Shown here piece by piece: positions 26,623 to 36,203 of a DNA stretch of 64,000 nucleotides. A model generated the notes under the pieces. The model saw only the letters and a list, made by a program, of their open reading frames with translations, searched no databases and was not told the DNA's origin. Every line of letters begins with the position of its first letter. Within the stretch, counting starts at the first letter, position 1. A program made the position numbers and the translations under genes. Origin of the DNA: Kaistella montana (GTDB lineage Bacteria > Bacteroidota > Bacteroidia > Flavobacteriales > Weeksellaceae); assembly GCF_024436175.1 (NCBI RefSeq), contig NZ_JANFQP010000001.1, positions 434,001 to 498,000 of the forward strand. Direction: 5' to 3'.

Positions 26623-28827
26623 ATGAAAACAAATACTGCCGATTTATCGAAGGAACTAAAAAAATATTTCGGCTTTTCTACTTTTAAAGGCCAACAGGAA
26701 GAGATTGTCAAAAATCTTTTGGAAGGGAAAGATATCTTTGTATTAATGCCTACAGGAGGTGGTAAATCGCTTTGCTACCAACTTCCGGCGCTGATTTCCG
26801 AAGGTACCGCGATTGTCGTTTCGCCTTTAATTGCCTTGATGAAAAATCAGGTCGATGCGATTAATGGGCTTTCTTCCGATGAAGGTGTTGCTCATGTTTT
26901 GAATTCGTCTTTAAATAAAACCCAAACTAAGCAGGTTTTCGATGACATCAAAGCAAAAAAAACAAAATTACTATATGTTGCTCCCGAATCTCTTATTAAA
27001 GAAGATTATCTTGAATTTTTGAAAGATATCACTATTTCTTTTGTTGCAATTGATGAAGCGCATTGTATCTCCGAATGGGGACATGATTTCCGCCCAGAAT
27101 ATCGAAACTTGAAATTAATTATCGATAAAATTGCCGATGTTCCTGTGATTGCACTTACCGCAACCGCAACTCCTAAAGTTCAGGATGATATCCAAAAAAC
27201 CTTGGGAATGTCGAAAGCATTAGTGTTTAAAGAAAGTTTCAACCGACCTAATCTTTTTTATGAAGTACGCCCGAAAGTAAATATCGATCGTGAAATTGTA
27301 AAATTCATTAATCAACATAAAGGAAAATCCGGAATTGTCTATTGCTTGAGCAGAAGAAAAGTGGAGGAATTTGCACAACTTCTTCAGGTAAATGGCATCA
27401 ATGCGCTTCCATATCATGCAGGTTTAGACCAAAAAACCAGAGTTGCCAATCAAGATAAATTCTTGATGGAAGAAGCTGATGTGATCGTAGCAACCATCGC
27501 ATTCGGAATGGGAATCGACAAACCGGATGTCAGATTTGTGATTCATTATGATATTCCGAAATCTTTGGAAAGTTATTACCAAGAAACCGGTAGAGCAGGG
27601 CGCGACGGTGGAGAAGGAATTTGTCTGGCGTTTTATGATCCAAAAGATATCGAAAAACTCGAGAAATTTTTAGCGCAAAAACCGGTTTCTGAACGCGAAA
27701 TTGGTTTGCAATTGCTGAATGAAGTGGTTGGTTATGCCGAAACTTCTATGAGTAGAAGGCAGTATATTCTTTATTATTTCGGTGAACAATTTGACCCAAT
27801 TAATGGTGCTGGTGCGAACATGTGTGACAATTCTGTAAATCCACCAAAACTGAAAGATGCGACCAAAGAACTGAAATTGGTTTTGTCATTGGTGAAAGAA
27901 TTAGAAGAAAAATTCCGTACGAAAGACCTTATTGCGGTAATCGTTGGGAAAGAAAATCCGGTGACCAAATCCTATAAACTCGAAACCACCAAGCATTTTG
28001 GAATCGGTAAAAATGAACAGGAAAACTTTTGGAAATCGGTGATTCGTCAAGCTACAGTACAGAATTTTCTGCAAAAAGATATCGAAACTTACGGCGTTTT
28101 AAAAGTTACCGAAAAAGGTTTAAAAGTTATTGCCGGAAAAGATAAAAATCCTTTCCTCATCGCTGAAGACCGCGAATATGATTTGGCTCAAACAAAAGCT
28201 GATTCCGACCAAGTCCAGGTTCAACAAAGTGGTGGTTTGGACGAAGCGCTTTTCAACCAATTGAAAGAACTTCGCAAGAAAGTGGCTAAAAAACAGGGAA
28301 TTCCGCCTTATACGGTTTTTATGGATCCGAGTTTGGAAGATATGACCGTTCAATATCCGATTAGTATCGAAGAAATTGCTAAAATTTACGGTGTTGGAGA
28401 TGGAAAAGCTAAAAAATTTGGGAAAGAATTTGCAGAATTCATCAAAAAATATGTTGAGGAAAACAACATCGAGAGAACCCAAGATATGGTACTGAAGGGA
28501 GTTGCCAATAAATCGAGCCACAAAGTATTCATCATCCAAAGTACCGACAAGAAAATTGATCTCGAAGATATTGCCAAAGCAAAAAATCTCACGATGGATG
28601 AATTGCTGAAGGAAATGGAACGCATTGTATATCAAGGAACTAAATTGAATATTGATTATTATATCGATGAAAATTTCGATGAAGATATCGTAGAAGAATT
28701 CATGGAATTCATGGGAGAAAGCGAAAGCGACAGCATGAAAGTTCTTTTAGCCGAATTTGGTGATGATCTTAGTGATGAAGAGGTGAGAATGTTGAGAATT
28801 AAATTTATTTCGGACGTAGCCAATTAA
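26623..28827 (+). CDS. recQ: ATP-dependent DNA helicase RecQ
   Basis: A 734-residue 3'-5' superfamily 2 helicase used in recombination and fork repair. The ATG at 26623 ([20 protein letters not shown]) is preferred over a TTG 20 codons upstream. Motifs seen: FKGQQEEIV, Walker [40 protein letters not shown] and [13 protein letters not shown]. An RQC winged-helix region and a C-terminal HRDC domain follow. In the RecQ zinc region only one Cys remains (ANMCDNS where E. coli has CGNCDIC). A plug-like secreted protein gene starts 4 nt downstream. Confidence 0.94.
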   Translation: MKTNTADLSKELKKYFGFSTFKGQQEEIVKNLLEGKDIFVLMPTGGGKSLCYQLPALISEGTAIVVSPLIALMKNQVDAINGLSSDEGVAHVLNSSLNKTQTKQVFDDIKAKKTKLLYVAPESLIKEDYLEFLKDITISFVAIDEAHCISEWGHDFRPEYRNLKLIIDKIADVPVIALTATATPKVQDDIQKTLGMSKALVFKESFNRPNLFYEVRPKVNIDREIVKFINQHKGKSGIVYCLSRRKVEEFAQLLQVNGINALPYHAGLDQKTRVANQDKFLMEEADVIVATIAFGMGIDKPDVRFVIHYDIPKSLESYYQETGRAGRDGGEGICLAFYDPKDIEKLEKFLAQKPVSEREIGLQLLNEVVGYAETSMSRRQYILYYFGEQFDPINGAGANMCDNSVNPPKLKDATKELKLVLSLVKELEEKFRTKDLIAVIVGKENPVTKSYKLETTKHFGIGKNEQENFWKSVIRQATVQNFLQKDIETYGVLKVTEKGLKVIAGKDKNPFLIAEDREYDLAQTKADSDQVQVQQSGGLDEALFNQLKELRKKVAKKQGIPPYTVFMDPSLEDMTVQYPISIEEIAKIYGVGDGKAKKFGKEFAEFIKKYVEENNIERTQDMVLKGVANKSSHKVFIIQSTDKKIDLEDIAKAKNLTMDELLKEMERIVYQGTKLNIDYYIDENFDEDIVEEFMEFMGESESDSMKVLLAEFGDDLSDEEVRMLRIKFISDVAN

Positions 28828-28831
28828 AATA

Positions 28832-29167
28832 ATGAAGAAAATTGTTTTTGGAATATTTTTGTTCAGTTTTGGAGTTTTCTCCGCACAAATTGATGGACCT
28901 CTCGAAAATTCTAGCAACAATAAAGTGAAAGGTTTAAATGTTTCACCTGTTGAAAACAACAAAGAAATTTGTTTGTGTTGTAATAAGGATGTGAAAATCA
29001 AACCTTTAATCATAGTTGATGGAGAACGAATTCCTTATGAAGACTTTAATAAGATAAATCCCAATACCATCGAATCGGTGCAGGTTTTAAAGAACGAAAA
29101 AGCCGTCGAATTATATGGCGAAGACGCAAAAAATGGAGTGATTATCGTTATTAGAAAAGAGACTTAA
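28832..29167 (+). CDS. Small secreted protein made of a TonB-receptor plug-like domain
   Basis: A 111-residue protein with a signal peptide (MKKIVFGIFLFSFGVFSAQ). Residues 60-110 (PLIIVDGERIPYEDF, INPNTIESVQVLKN, YGEDAKNGVIIVIRK) follow the pattern of the plug domain of SusC-type TonB-dependent receptors, including VDG, the IESVQVLK strand and the YG...NGVI loop, but there is no barrel. CLCC near residue 49 is an unusual cysteine cluster. Such stand-alone plug-like proteins are common in Bacteroidota and uncharacterised. It starts 4 nt after recQ and so is probably in its transcript. Confidence 0.75.
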   Translation: MKKIVFGIFLFSFGVFSAQIDGPLENSSNNKVKGLNVSPVENNKEICLCCNKDVKIKPLIIVDGERIPYEDFNKINPNTIESVQVLKNEKAVELYGEDAKNGVIIVIRKET

Positions 29168-29230
29168 AAATTTTCTTAAAAATTCTTTTTTTTTTTGCGT
29201 CCAAATCGAATGGCGATAGAAAATTTATCA

Positions 29231-30314
29231 ATGAAAAAAAATCTCCATCATCTTCATTTTACCCGATTTAGAAACCGTTGGCGCCGAAAGAATTGTCACC
29301 ACGCTTGCGAATCATCTTACACGAAATCGGTTTGAACCCAAGATTCTTTTGCTCCGAAAAGAAGGTGGTTTCCTGGAGATTTTAAAAAAAGATGTTGAGA
29401 TTATTGACATCAAAACTCTCAGAATCAGACATTCTTTAAAACCTATTTTACTCGAAATTAAAAAACGAAAACCCGATATTGTTTTCAGTGGTTTTGGGGA
29501 AGTTAATGCGTATTTGTCTTTATTTATCAAGCTTTTTCCGAAAACAAAATTTATTGCGCGAGAAACCAACGTCGTTTCGAAACACGTTACCCGAAAGGAA
29601 ATCCGATTTTTCTATAAATTTTACAATAATTATCAGCGAATTATTTGTCAGAGCAATGATATGCAAAATGATTTGATTGAAAATTTTAAGATTAAAAAAG
29701 AAAAACTCATCAAAATCAATAATCCGGTCGATTTTGATTTCATCAATGAAAAACTGAATTTTTCCACAAAACCAGAAGCTTTTAATGATGATTTTAAAAA
29801 TGTTGTTGCTATCGGAAATCTATCGTCTAGAAAGGGTTTCGATAATTTGTTGAATGTTTTTTCTCATTTAAAAAATGAAAAAATCAAGCTCCACATTATC
29901 GGTGATGGGAGAGACAAAGAATTGTTACATCAAATGAAATCTGATTTAAAATTAGAAAATGTAATCTTCCACGGACAACAGAAAAATCCTTATCAAGTCC
30001 TGAAATTTGCTGATTTATTCGTGCTTTCTTCGCGTTACGAAGGTTTCCCGAATGTTTTGCTCGAAGCTGGAGCTTGCGGAGTTTTTGCTTTGGCAAATGA
30101 TTTTCAGGATGGAATTAATGAAATTATTCAACCGAAAATCAACGGAGAAATTTCCGATATTGAAAATCATCAAGAATTTGCGAAGAAAATTGCTGAGATT
30201 TTAAATGAAAACCACAATTCTGAAGCGATTAAAAATTCCATAAAAAATAGATTTTCCAAAGAAATCATATTGCAGCAATATGAAGATTTATTCTTAGAAA
30301 TTGGTAGAATTTAA
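29231..30314 (+). CDS. GT4 family glycosyltransferase with start codon out of frame across an A8 tract
   Basis: From 29235 onward one frame encodes a GT-B glycosyltransferase: KKISIIFILPDLETVGAERI, a nucleotide-binding segment VVAIGNLSSRKGFDNLL, and the donor-site motif SSRYEGFPNVLLEAGACG near the C-terminus. The only sensible start, ATG at 29231, is followed by eight A residues, which puts it one base out of frame; seven would give MKKISIIF. As written, translation from that ATG stops after about 34 codons, leaving only weak internal starts such as TTG at 29349. Phase variation, transcript slippage, true decay or sequencing error are all possible. Sugar donor and acceptor are unknown. It follows the plug-like gene. 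Confidence 0.8.
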
Positions 30315-30516
30315 TTCTTTCTTTACTGCTTGAATTTCAAATTAAATCAGTTCATTTGTTTTTCATATTTAATTATTTTTAAAATATTTTGTTAACTTTT
30401 TTAGTTGTTAAATATTTTATAGTATTGATTATTAATTAATTAAGTAAAATAATTTGTAGACTTTTTGTGGTGTTATAAAATAATTGTAATTTTAAAATCA
30501 CAAAAAAAAAAGAGTT

Positions 30517-33069
30517 ATGGAAACTGAATTAATTTCAAAAAAAAATAAAACATTTACTTATGAAGACGCTTATCAATCGACACTTGATTATTTCAATGGT
30601 GATGATTTGGCTGCCAAAGTTTGGGTAAGTAAATATGCACTTAAAGATTCTGCCGGAAATATCTATGAACAGACTCCGGATGATATGCACCGCAGAATTT
30701 CCTCTGAAATCGCAAGAATAGAAGCGAAATACCCAAATCCGCTTTCTGAGGATGCAATTTTTAATCTCATCAAAAACTTCAAATATATTATTCCGCAAGG
30801 AAGTCCGATGACCGGAATTGGGAATGATTTTCAGATTGCGTCCCTTTCGAATTGTTTTGTAATCGGCAGTGGAACCCAAAGTGATTCCTACGGAAGTATC
30901 ATGAAAATTGATGAAGAGCAGGTTCAGTTGATGAAAAGACGTGGTGGTGTTGGTCATGATTTGTCGCATATTCGGCCAAAAAATTCTGAAGTGAAAAATT
31001 CTGCGCTTACTTCCACCGGATTGGTTCCTTTTATGGAGCGCTATTCGAATTCAACTCGCGAAGTTGCGCAGGACGGAAGGAGAGGAGCATTGATGCTTTC
31101 GGTTTCTATTAATCACCCTGATTCTGAGGATTTTGTGAATGCCAAATTAGAGCAAGGGAAAATTACCGGAGCTAATATTTCGGTTCGAATTGATGATGAG
31201 TTTATGAAATCGGTCGTTGAAAAGCGAGATTACCTTCAAAAATACCCGATTCATAGCGAAAATCCTAAGTTTCAAAAGCAAATAAAAGCGACCGATTTGT
31301 GGGAAAGAATCATTCACAATGCTTGGAAATCTGCTGAACCAGGAATCCTTTTTTGGGATACCATTATCCGTGAATCTTTGCCCGACTGTTATGCTGATTT
31401 AGGTTACGAAACGGTTTCTACCAATCCATGTGGCGAAATTCCGTTGTGCCCTTACGATTCTTGTCGACTTTTGGCTGTCAATCTTTTTTCATACGTTGAA
31501 AATCCATTTACCCAGAAAGCGAAATTTAATTTTGAACTTTTTAAGGAGCATGTAGGTTATGCGCAAAAGATGATGGATGACATCATCGATTTGGAAATTG
31601 AAAAAATTGATGCTATTCTTTTGAAAATTGAATCTGATCCTGAAGGAGATGAAATAAAAGCGACTGAAAAAAATCTTTGGACAAAAATTCGCAAAAAAAC
31701 CATTGAAGGCCGCAGAACCGGTGTGGGAATTACCGCAGAAGGCGATATGTTGGCTGCGTTAAACATTCAATATGGCAGCAAAGAAGGCAACGAATTTTCT
31801 ACTTTAGTTCATAAAATTTTAGCACTTGCAGCATACCGTTCGTCCGTTGAAATGGCCAAAGAAAGAGGTGCTTTTGCGATTTATGATGCCAAAAGAGAAG
31901 CGAAAAATCCTTTTATTTTAAGATTAAAAGAAGCTGATCCGCAACTTTATGAAGATTTAAAGAAATTCGGAAGAAGAAATATCGCTTTGCTTACGATTGC
32001 GCCTACCGGAAGCACTTCGCTCATGTCGCAAACTACTTCTGGGATTGAGCCGGTTTTTCTTCCAGTTTATAAAAGAAGAAGAAAAGTGAATCCTAATGAT
32101 CGGGATGTTCGGGTTGATTTTGTGGATGAAGTAGGCGATTCATGGGAAGAATATCTGGTTTTCCATCATCGTTTCAAGCAATGGATGGAAGTGAACGGAA
32201 TGGATCCTGAAAAAAAATATTCCCAAGATGAAATTAATAAAATTATTGAAGTTTCGCCTTATTACAAAGCGACTTCCAATGATGTAGATTGGTTGAGCAA
32301 AGTAGAAATGCAAGGCGCCATTCAAAAATGGGTGGATCATTCTATTTCTGTGACGATTAATATTCCGAATGATGCAACTGAAGAATTGGTTAATCAATTA
32401 TATATCAAAGCTTGGGAAGTCGGTTGCAAGGGAGTTACCGTTTATCGTGATGGTTCCCGTTCTGGGGTTTTAATTACCAATGAGGAAAAACCGGAAGAAA
32501 AAGTTGGTGTTTTACAACCAGTTTTCCCGACCAAAAGACCTCAAGTATTAGAGGCGGATATCGTTCGTTTTCAAAATAATAAAGATAAATGGATTGCTTT
32601 TGTGGGCTTAATTGATAAGAAACCTTATGAAATTTTTACCGGTTTAGCTGATGACGAAGAGGGAATCGCGTTGCCACGATGGGTAAATGAAGGGTTCATT
32701 ATTAAAAATCGCGACAAAGACGGACAATCTCGTTACGATTTTCAGTTTACCAATTTGCGAGGTTATAAAACGACAATTGAAGGGCTTTCCCATAAATTTA
32801 ATCCTGAATATTGGAATTATGCAAAATTGATTTCAGGAACATTAAGACACGGTATGCCGATTGAAAATGTAGTTGAATTAATCAACCGAATAGAATTGGA
32901 TTCAGAATCGATCAATAACTGGAAAGCAGGAGTGGCGCGTGCCCTAAAACGCTACATTGCAGATGGAACTGAAGCCAGCGGAAAATGTTTCAGCTGTGGT
33001 TCAGACCAAGTTGTTTATCAAGAAGGCTGTCTCACGTGCAAGAATTGTGGGAACAGTAAATGTGGGTAA
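30517..33069 (+). CDS. nrdJ: Adenosylcobalamin-dependent (class II) ribonucleoside-diphosphate reductase
   Basis: An 850-residue enzyme making deoxyribonucleotides with a radical generated from coenzyme B12. The barrel contains LSNCFVIGSGTQ, the active-site finger-loop motif STNPCGEIPLCPYDSC and the substrate-binding APTGSTSLMSQT. The C-terminus carries a Cys-rich zinc-ribbon-like tail (CFSCGSDQ and CLTCKNCGNSKCG), as in NrdJ. No class I small subunit gene follows, consistent with class II. No cobalamin riboswitch is evident in the 200-bp AT-rich upstream region. A BtuB-like receptor gene occurs 17 kb downstream. Confidence 0.93.
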   Translation: METELISKKNKTFTYEDAYQSTLDYFNGDDLAAKVWVSKYALKDSAGNIYEQTPDDMHRRISSEIARIEAKYPNPLSEDAIFNLIKNFKYIIPQGSPMTGIGNDFQIASLSNCFVIGSGTQSDSYGSIMKIDEEQVQLMKRRGGVGHDLSHIRPKNSEVKNSALTSTGLVPFMERYSNSTREVAQDGRRGALMLSVSINHPDSEDFVNAKLEQGKITGANISVRIDDEFMKSVVEKRDYLQKYPIHSENPKFQKQIKATDLWERIIHNAWKSAEPGILFWDTIIRESLPDCYADLGYETVSTNPCGEIPLCPYDSCRLLAVNLFSYVENPFTQKAKFNFELFKEHVGYAQKMMDDIIDLEIEKIDAILLKIESDPEGDEIKATEKNLWTKIRKKTIEGRRTGVGITAEGDMLAALNIQYGSKEGNEFSTLVHKILALAAYRSSVEMAKERGAFAIYDAKREAKNPFILRLKEADPQLYEDLKKFGRRNIALLTIAPTGSTSLMSQTTSGIEPVFLPVYKRRRKVNPNDRDVRVDFVDEVGDSWEEYLVFHHRFKQWMEVNGMDPEKKYSQDEINKIIEVSPYYKATSNDVDWLSKVEMQGAIQKWVDHSISVTINIPNDATEELVNQLYIKAWEVGCKGVTVYRDGSRSGVLITNEEKPEEKVGVLQPVFPTKRPQVLEADIVRFQNNKDKWIAFVGLIDKKPYEIFTGLADDEEGIALPRWVNEGFIIKNRDKDGQSRYDFQFTNLRGYKTTIEGLSHKFNPEYWNYAKLISGTLRHGMPIENVVELINRIELDSESINNWKAGVARALKRYIADGTEASGKCFSCGSDQVVYQEGCLTCKNCGNSKCG

Positions 33070-33152
33070 AATAAATTCACTTAAGAACTTTCTAGTGGGA
33101 TCATTATTTAAAAATCTATTGAGAACTGCCCCTCATTAGGTAAAATATTTTG

Positions 33153-33160
33153 TAAATTTG
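33153..33160 (+). promoter_or_regulatory. -7 element upstream of lpd
   Basis: TAAATTTG matches TAnnTTTG and ends 40 nt before the lpd ATG; the -33 element is not clear. Confidence 0.4.
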
Positions 33161-33200
33161 TAAACTTCAAAAAATCAATAAAAATCATAAAAAAATAAAA

Positions 33201-34604
33201 ATGAGTCAATTTGATGTTACCGTAATCGGTTCTGGTCCTGGAGGTTATGTGGCTGCGATCCGTTGTGCGCAATTAGGTCTAAAAACTGCAATTATCGAGA
33301 AATATCCTACGATGGGAGGTACTTGCCTGAACGTAGGTTGTATTCCTTCCAAAGCGCTTTTGGATAGTTCGGAGCATTTCGAAAACGCAAAACACAATTT
33401 TGCTAATCATGGGATCCTCATCAATGAACCAACTGCAGATTTGGCAAGAATGATTGCCCGCAAAGACGAAGTCGTAGAACAAACAACCAAAGGAATCCAA
33501 TTCCTGATGGATAAAAATAAAATTACCGTTTTCGAAGGAGTGGGAAGTTTCGAATCTTCAACTCAGGTTAAGGTAACCAAAAACGACGGTACTTCCGAGG
33601 TTCTTGATTCAAAATATATCATCATCGCGACAGGTTCTAAACCGAGCTCTTTGCCGTTTATCACTTTAGATAAAGAAAGAGTAATTACTTCTACTGAAGC
33701 TTTAAAACTTAAAGAAATTCCTAAACATTTAGTTGTAATCGGTGGTGGAGTAATCGGTCTGGAATTGGGCTCTGTTTACAAAAGATTAGGTTCTGAAGTA
33801 ACTGTAGTTGAATTTATGGATAAAATTATCCCAACAATGGACGGCGCTTTATCAAAAGAACTCAACAAAGTTTTGAAAAAACAAGGAATGAAATTCATGC
33901 TTTCAACCGCAGTTCAGGCAGTGGAAAGAAATGGAGATTCTGTGAAAGTTACTGCGAAAGATAAAAAAGGAGAAGAAGTGGTGGTTGAAGGTGATTATGT
34001 GTTGGTTTCGGTAGGTAGAAAACCTTATACAGACGGACTTTCTATTGAAAAAGCAGGTGTAGATTTGGACGAAAGAGGAAGAGTAAAAACCAATGAACAC
34101 TTGCAAACGAATGTTGCGAATATCTATGCAATCGGAGATGTAGTTGCCGGTGCAATGTTGGCTCACAAAGCTTCTGAAGAAGGCGTTTTAGTGGCAGAAC
34201 AATTGGCTGGACAAAAACCTCACATCAATTATAATTTAATTCCAGGAGTAGTTTACACTTGGCCGGAAGTTGCTGCAGTGGGTAAAACAGAAGAGCAATT
34301 GAAAGCAGAAGGCGTTGCCATAAAAGTAGGAAATTTCCCAATGAGAGCTTTGGGAAGAAGCCGCGCTTCCGGCGATGTGGATGGTTTCATCAAAATCATC
34401 GCTGATGAAAAAACCGACGAAGTTTTAGGCGTTCACATGATCGGAGCCAGAGCTGCAGATATGATCGCCGCTGCGGTAACCGCAATGGAATTCCGCGCAA
34501 GTGCAGAAGATATTGCAAGAATGTCGCATGCACACCCAACTTTTGCGGAAGCGATTAAAGAGGCCGCCTTGGACGCAACGGGAAAAATTGCACTCCACAT
34601 GTAA
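33201..34604 (+). CDS. lpd: Dihydrolipoyl dehydrogenase (E3)
   Basis: A 467-residue flavoprotein that reoxidises dihydrolipoamide in the pyruvate, 2-oxoglutarate or glycine-cleavage complexes. FAD motif VIGSGPGGYVAAIR is at residues 9-22; the redox-active disulfide lies in GGTCLNVGCIPSKALL (near 40-55); the NAD motif is VVIGGGVIGLELGSVYKRLG. The C-terminal interface domain has the catalytic His-Glu pair in AHAHPTFAEAIKEA-type sequence (SHAHPTFAEAIKEA). It is monocistronic with a terminator, so its parent complex cannot be told from context. Confidence 0.96.
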   Translation: MSQFDVTVIGSGPGGYVAAIRCAQLGLKTAIIEKYPTMGGTCLNVGCIPSKALLDSSEHFENAKHNFANHGILINEPTADLARMIARKDEVVEQTTKGIQFLMDKNKITVFEGVGSFESSTQVKVTKNDGTSEVLDSKYIIIATGSKPSSLPFITLDKERVITSTEALKLKEIPKHLVVIGGGVIGLELGSVYKRLGSEVTVVEFMDKIIPTMDGALSKELNKVLKKQGMKFMLSTAVQAVERNGDSVKVTAKDKKGEEVVVEGDYVLVSVGRKPYTDGLSIEKAGVDLDERGRVKTNEHLQTNVANIYAIGDVVAGAMLAHKASEEGVLVAEQLAGQKPHINYNLIPGVVYTWPEVAAVGKTEEQLKAEGVAIKVGNFPMRALGRSRASGDVDGFIKIIADEKTDEVLGVHMIGARAADMIAAAVTAMEFRASAEDIARMSHAHPTFAEAIKEAALDATGKIALHM

Positions 34605-34626
34605 TCATTAAAAATAGATCATAATT

Positions 34627-34653
34627 AAAGAGAAGTTTCGGCTTCTCTTTTTT
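34627..34653 (+). terminator. Terminator after lpd
   Basis: AAAGAGAAG (34627-34635) pairs perfectly with CTTCTCTTT (34642-34650) around TTTCGG, followed by more T residues. Confidence 0.88.
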
Positions 34654-34836
34654 GTTGCTTAATGACAACTTTATCACAAAGCTATAATTTTTAGGATCAT
34701 CATTGATCAGAAAAAAAATCAAGTATTTATTTTGATTATTTAATAATTAAAATATAATTTCATTATCAAAATTTATAAAAAATAATGAATTTTTTGAATA
34801 ATCAGATACGGAAATCGTTCCGAAATGTTTTTTTAT

Positions 34837-35004
34837 CATTTCTGTACGTTGCGGAACCATTTCTGTAGGTCGCGGAACCATTTCTGACGGTTGCGGAAGC
34901 ATTTCTGACGGTTGCGGAAACGTATCTGAACGTTGCGGAATCATTTCTGTAAATTGCGAACCCTATTTTACACCATGCGGACACGTTTCTGATGGATGTT
35001 CGCC
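34837..35004. repeat. 21-bp minisatellite, eight units
   Basis: Consecutive 21-bp units start at 34837, 34858, 34879, 34900, 34921, 34942, 34963 and 34984. The first five share the core CATTTCTG followed by TTGCGGAA or CGCGGAA; the sixth is mildly and the last two strongly diverged. Because 21 is a multiple of three, open frames on the minus strand read seven-residue repeats, but these begin and end without recognisable domains and are probably not genes. The array lies between lpd and the KTSC gene. Confidence 0.85.
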
Positions 35005-35009
35005 TATTT

Positions 35010-35222
35010 TTACCAGGTCGCGTCTATACTCACTTTTTCGTATCTAAAGAACGGTTTTATCTTTTTGTTGAGATAAGTTCCCTTAGAAAATGCCGCCCGG
35101 AAATCATCAAAAACCTCCTCTACAACTTCAAGATAATTGTAAACCGCTCCAGAGCTATAAACGATCGTCAATATCTGAAGTTCGGGCTTATAATAATATT
35201 TTCTGATAACTGAAGAGGGCAT
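35010..35222 (-). CDS. KTSC domain protein
   Basis: A 70-residue protein starting at the ATG at 35222 (MPSSVIRKYYYKPELQILTI). The text YSSGAVYNYLEVVEEVFDDF and AAFSKGTYLNKKIKP contains the Lys-Thr/Tyr-x-Cys-like C-terminal signature region of the KTSC domain, a small beta-rich domain also found next to lysyl-tRNA synthetases and in phages. Function is unknown. Its 3' end abuts the 21-bp repeat array, and the tail after KKIKP looks slightly altered, so the last residues may be derived from repeat-edge sequence. Divergent from the CvfB gene. Confidence 0.75.
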   Translation of the reverse strand: MPSSVIRKYYYKPELQILTIVYSSGAVYNYLEVVEEVFDDFRAAFSKGTYLNKKIKPFFRYEKVSIDATW

Positions 35223-35258
35223 GACAAAATTCTGCAATTTCTGTTCCTTTAGTTTTCT

Positions 35259-35266
35259 TACCTTTG
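35259..35266 (+). promoter_or_regulatory. -7 element upstream of the CvfB gene
   Basis: TACCTTTG matches TAnnTTTG and ends 26 nt before the ATG at 35293. Confidence 0.5.
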
Positions 35267-35292
35267 CAGTCAATTATTTATCACGCTAACCT

Positions 35293-36129
35293 ATGAATCC
35301 CGGCAAAACTCAATTATTAAAAATCGCAGAAAAAAATTATTCAGGTTTATTTCTGGAAGATGAAAACGGAGAAAGAGCATTTCTTCCTAAAATTTTCGCT
35401 AGCGAAGATGCTGAAATTGGCGATGAAATGGAAGTTTTCGTTTATCAAGATGATGATAAACTGAAAGCAACCACCGAAAAAGCCAACGCAGAAGTAGGAG
35501 AGTTTGCCGTGATGACTTGCGTGCAAAGTTTGCCAAGTGGCGCTTTTATGGATTGGGGAATCATCAAAGATTTGTTCATTCCTTACAAGCAACAAAAACA
35601 GAAAATTGTAGAAGGAAAAAGGTATTTGGTTCATGTTTATATCGATGAATTTTTAGGATTAATCACGGGTACCACAAGGTTTAAGAGAAATCCACAGTAC
35701 GACGATTTGCCTTTCCGAAAAGGCGATAAAGTGAATTTGATTTTAATGGGAGAAGGCGAATTGGGCTGGAATGTCATCATCAATAAAAAATATATCGGAC
35801 TGATTTACGCATCCGATGTTTACAAAAAATTATTCCCGCTTTCCGAAGAAATTGGTTACATAAAATCTGTGAGAGAAGATGGTAAAATTGATGTTTCCCT
35901 ACAACCGGAAGGTTACGAAAACAACGATGAATTTCAGCAAATGATTCTCGATAAATTAAATGAAAACTACGGTTTGCTCTATCTTTCCGATAAATCTGAA
36001 CCAGAAGAAATTAAGCAGGAACTGCAGATGAGCAAAAAGAATTTCAAGAAAGCCATCGGTGGATTGTATCGAGATAAAAAAATTGAAATTTTAGAGGATA
36101 AAATCCGTTTGGTTGATGAGAATGATTAA
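35293..36129 (+). CDS. CvfB-like S1-type RNA-binding protein
   Basis: A 278-residue soluble protein of the CvfB family. It is built of tandem OB-fold S1-like domains, visible as LFLEDENGERAFLPKIFA, LPSGAFMDWGIIKDLFIPYKQQ and IGLIYASDVYKKLFPLSEE, followed by a C-terminal winged helix (QELQMSKKNFKKAIGGLYRD). CvfB affects virulence factor expression in Staphylococcus and binds RNA; the targets here are unknown. Monocistronic, with a promoter shared in the divergent gap with the KTSC gene. Confidence 0.9.
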   Translation: MNPGKTQLLKIAEKNYSGLFLEDENGERAFLPKIFASEDAEIGDEMEVFVYQDDDKLKATTEKANAEVGEFAVMTCVQSLPSGAFMDWGIIKDLFIPYKQQKQKIVEGKRYLVHVYIDEFLGLITGTTRFKRNPQYDDLPFRKGDKVNLILMGEGELGWNVIINKKYIGLIYASDVYKKLFPLSEEIGYIKSVREDGKIDVSLQPEGYENNDEFQQMILDKLNENYGLLYLSDKSEPEEIKQELQMSKKNFKKAIGGLYRDKKIEILEDKIRLVDEND

Positions 36130-36203
36130 TTTTTTATCCAAGAAAATGGACTCAACAGGAAAAATAAAAGCTGATTTTAATTTTTAATTTTATTAAAAGA
36201 AAA

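Noticed and set aside
30315-30516. Cobalamin riboswitch upstream of the B12-dependent reductase
   Set aside because: The region is very AT-rich and lacks a B12-box-like conserved segment or a terminator near the start codon.
34747-34984. Minus-strand open frames with seven-residue repeats across the 21-bp array
   Set aside because: They exist because the repeat length is a multiple of three and lacks stops; two different frames are open, the ends have no domain, and no promoter is apparent.
34837-35004. CRISPR array
   Set aside because: Units are directly adjacent without spacers and decay gradually, and no cas genes are present.
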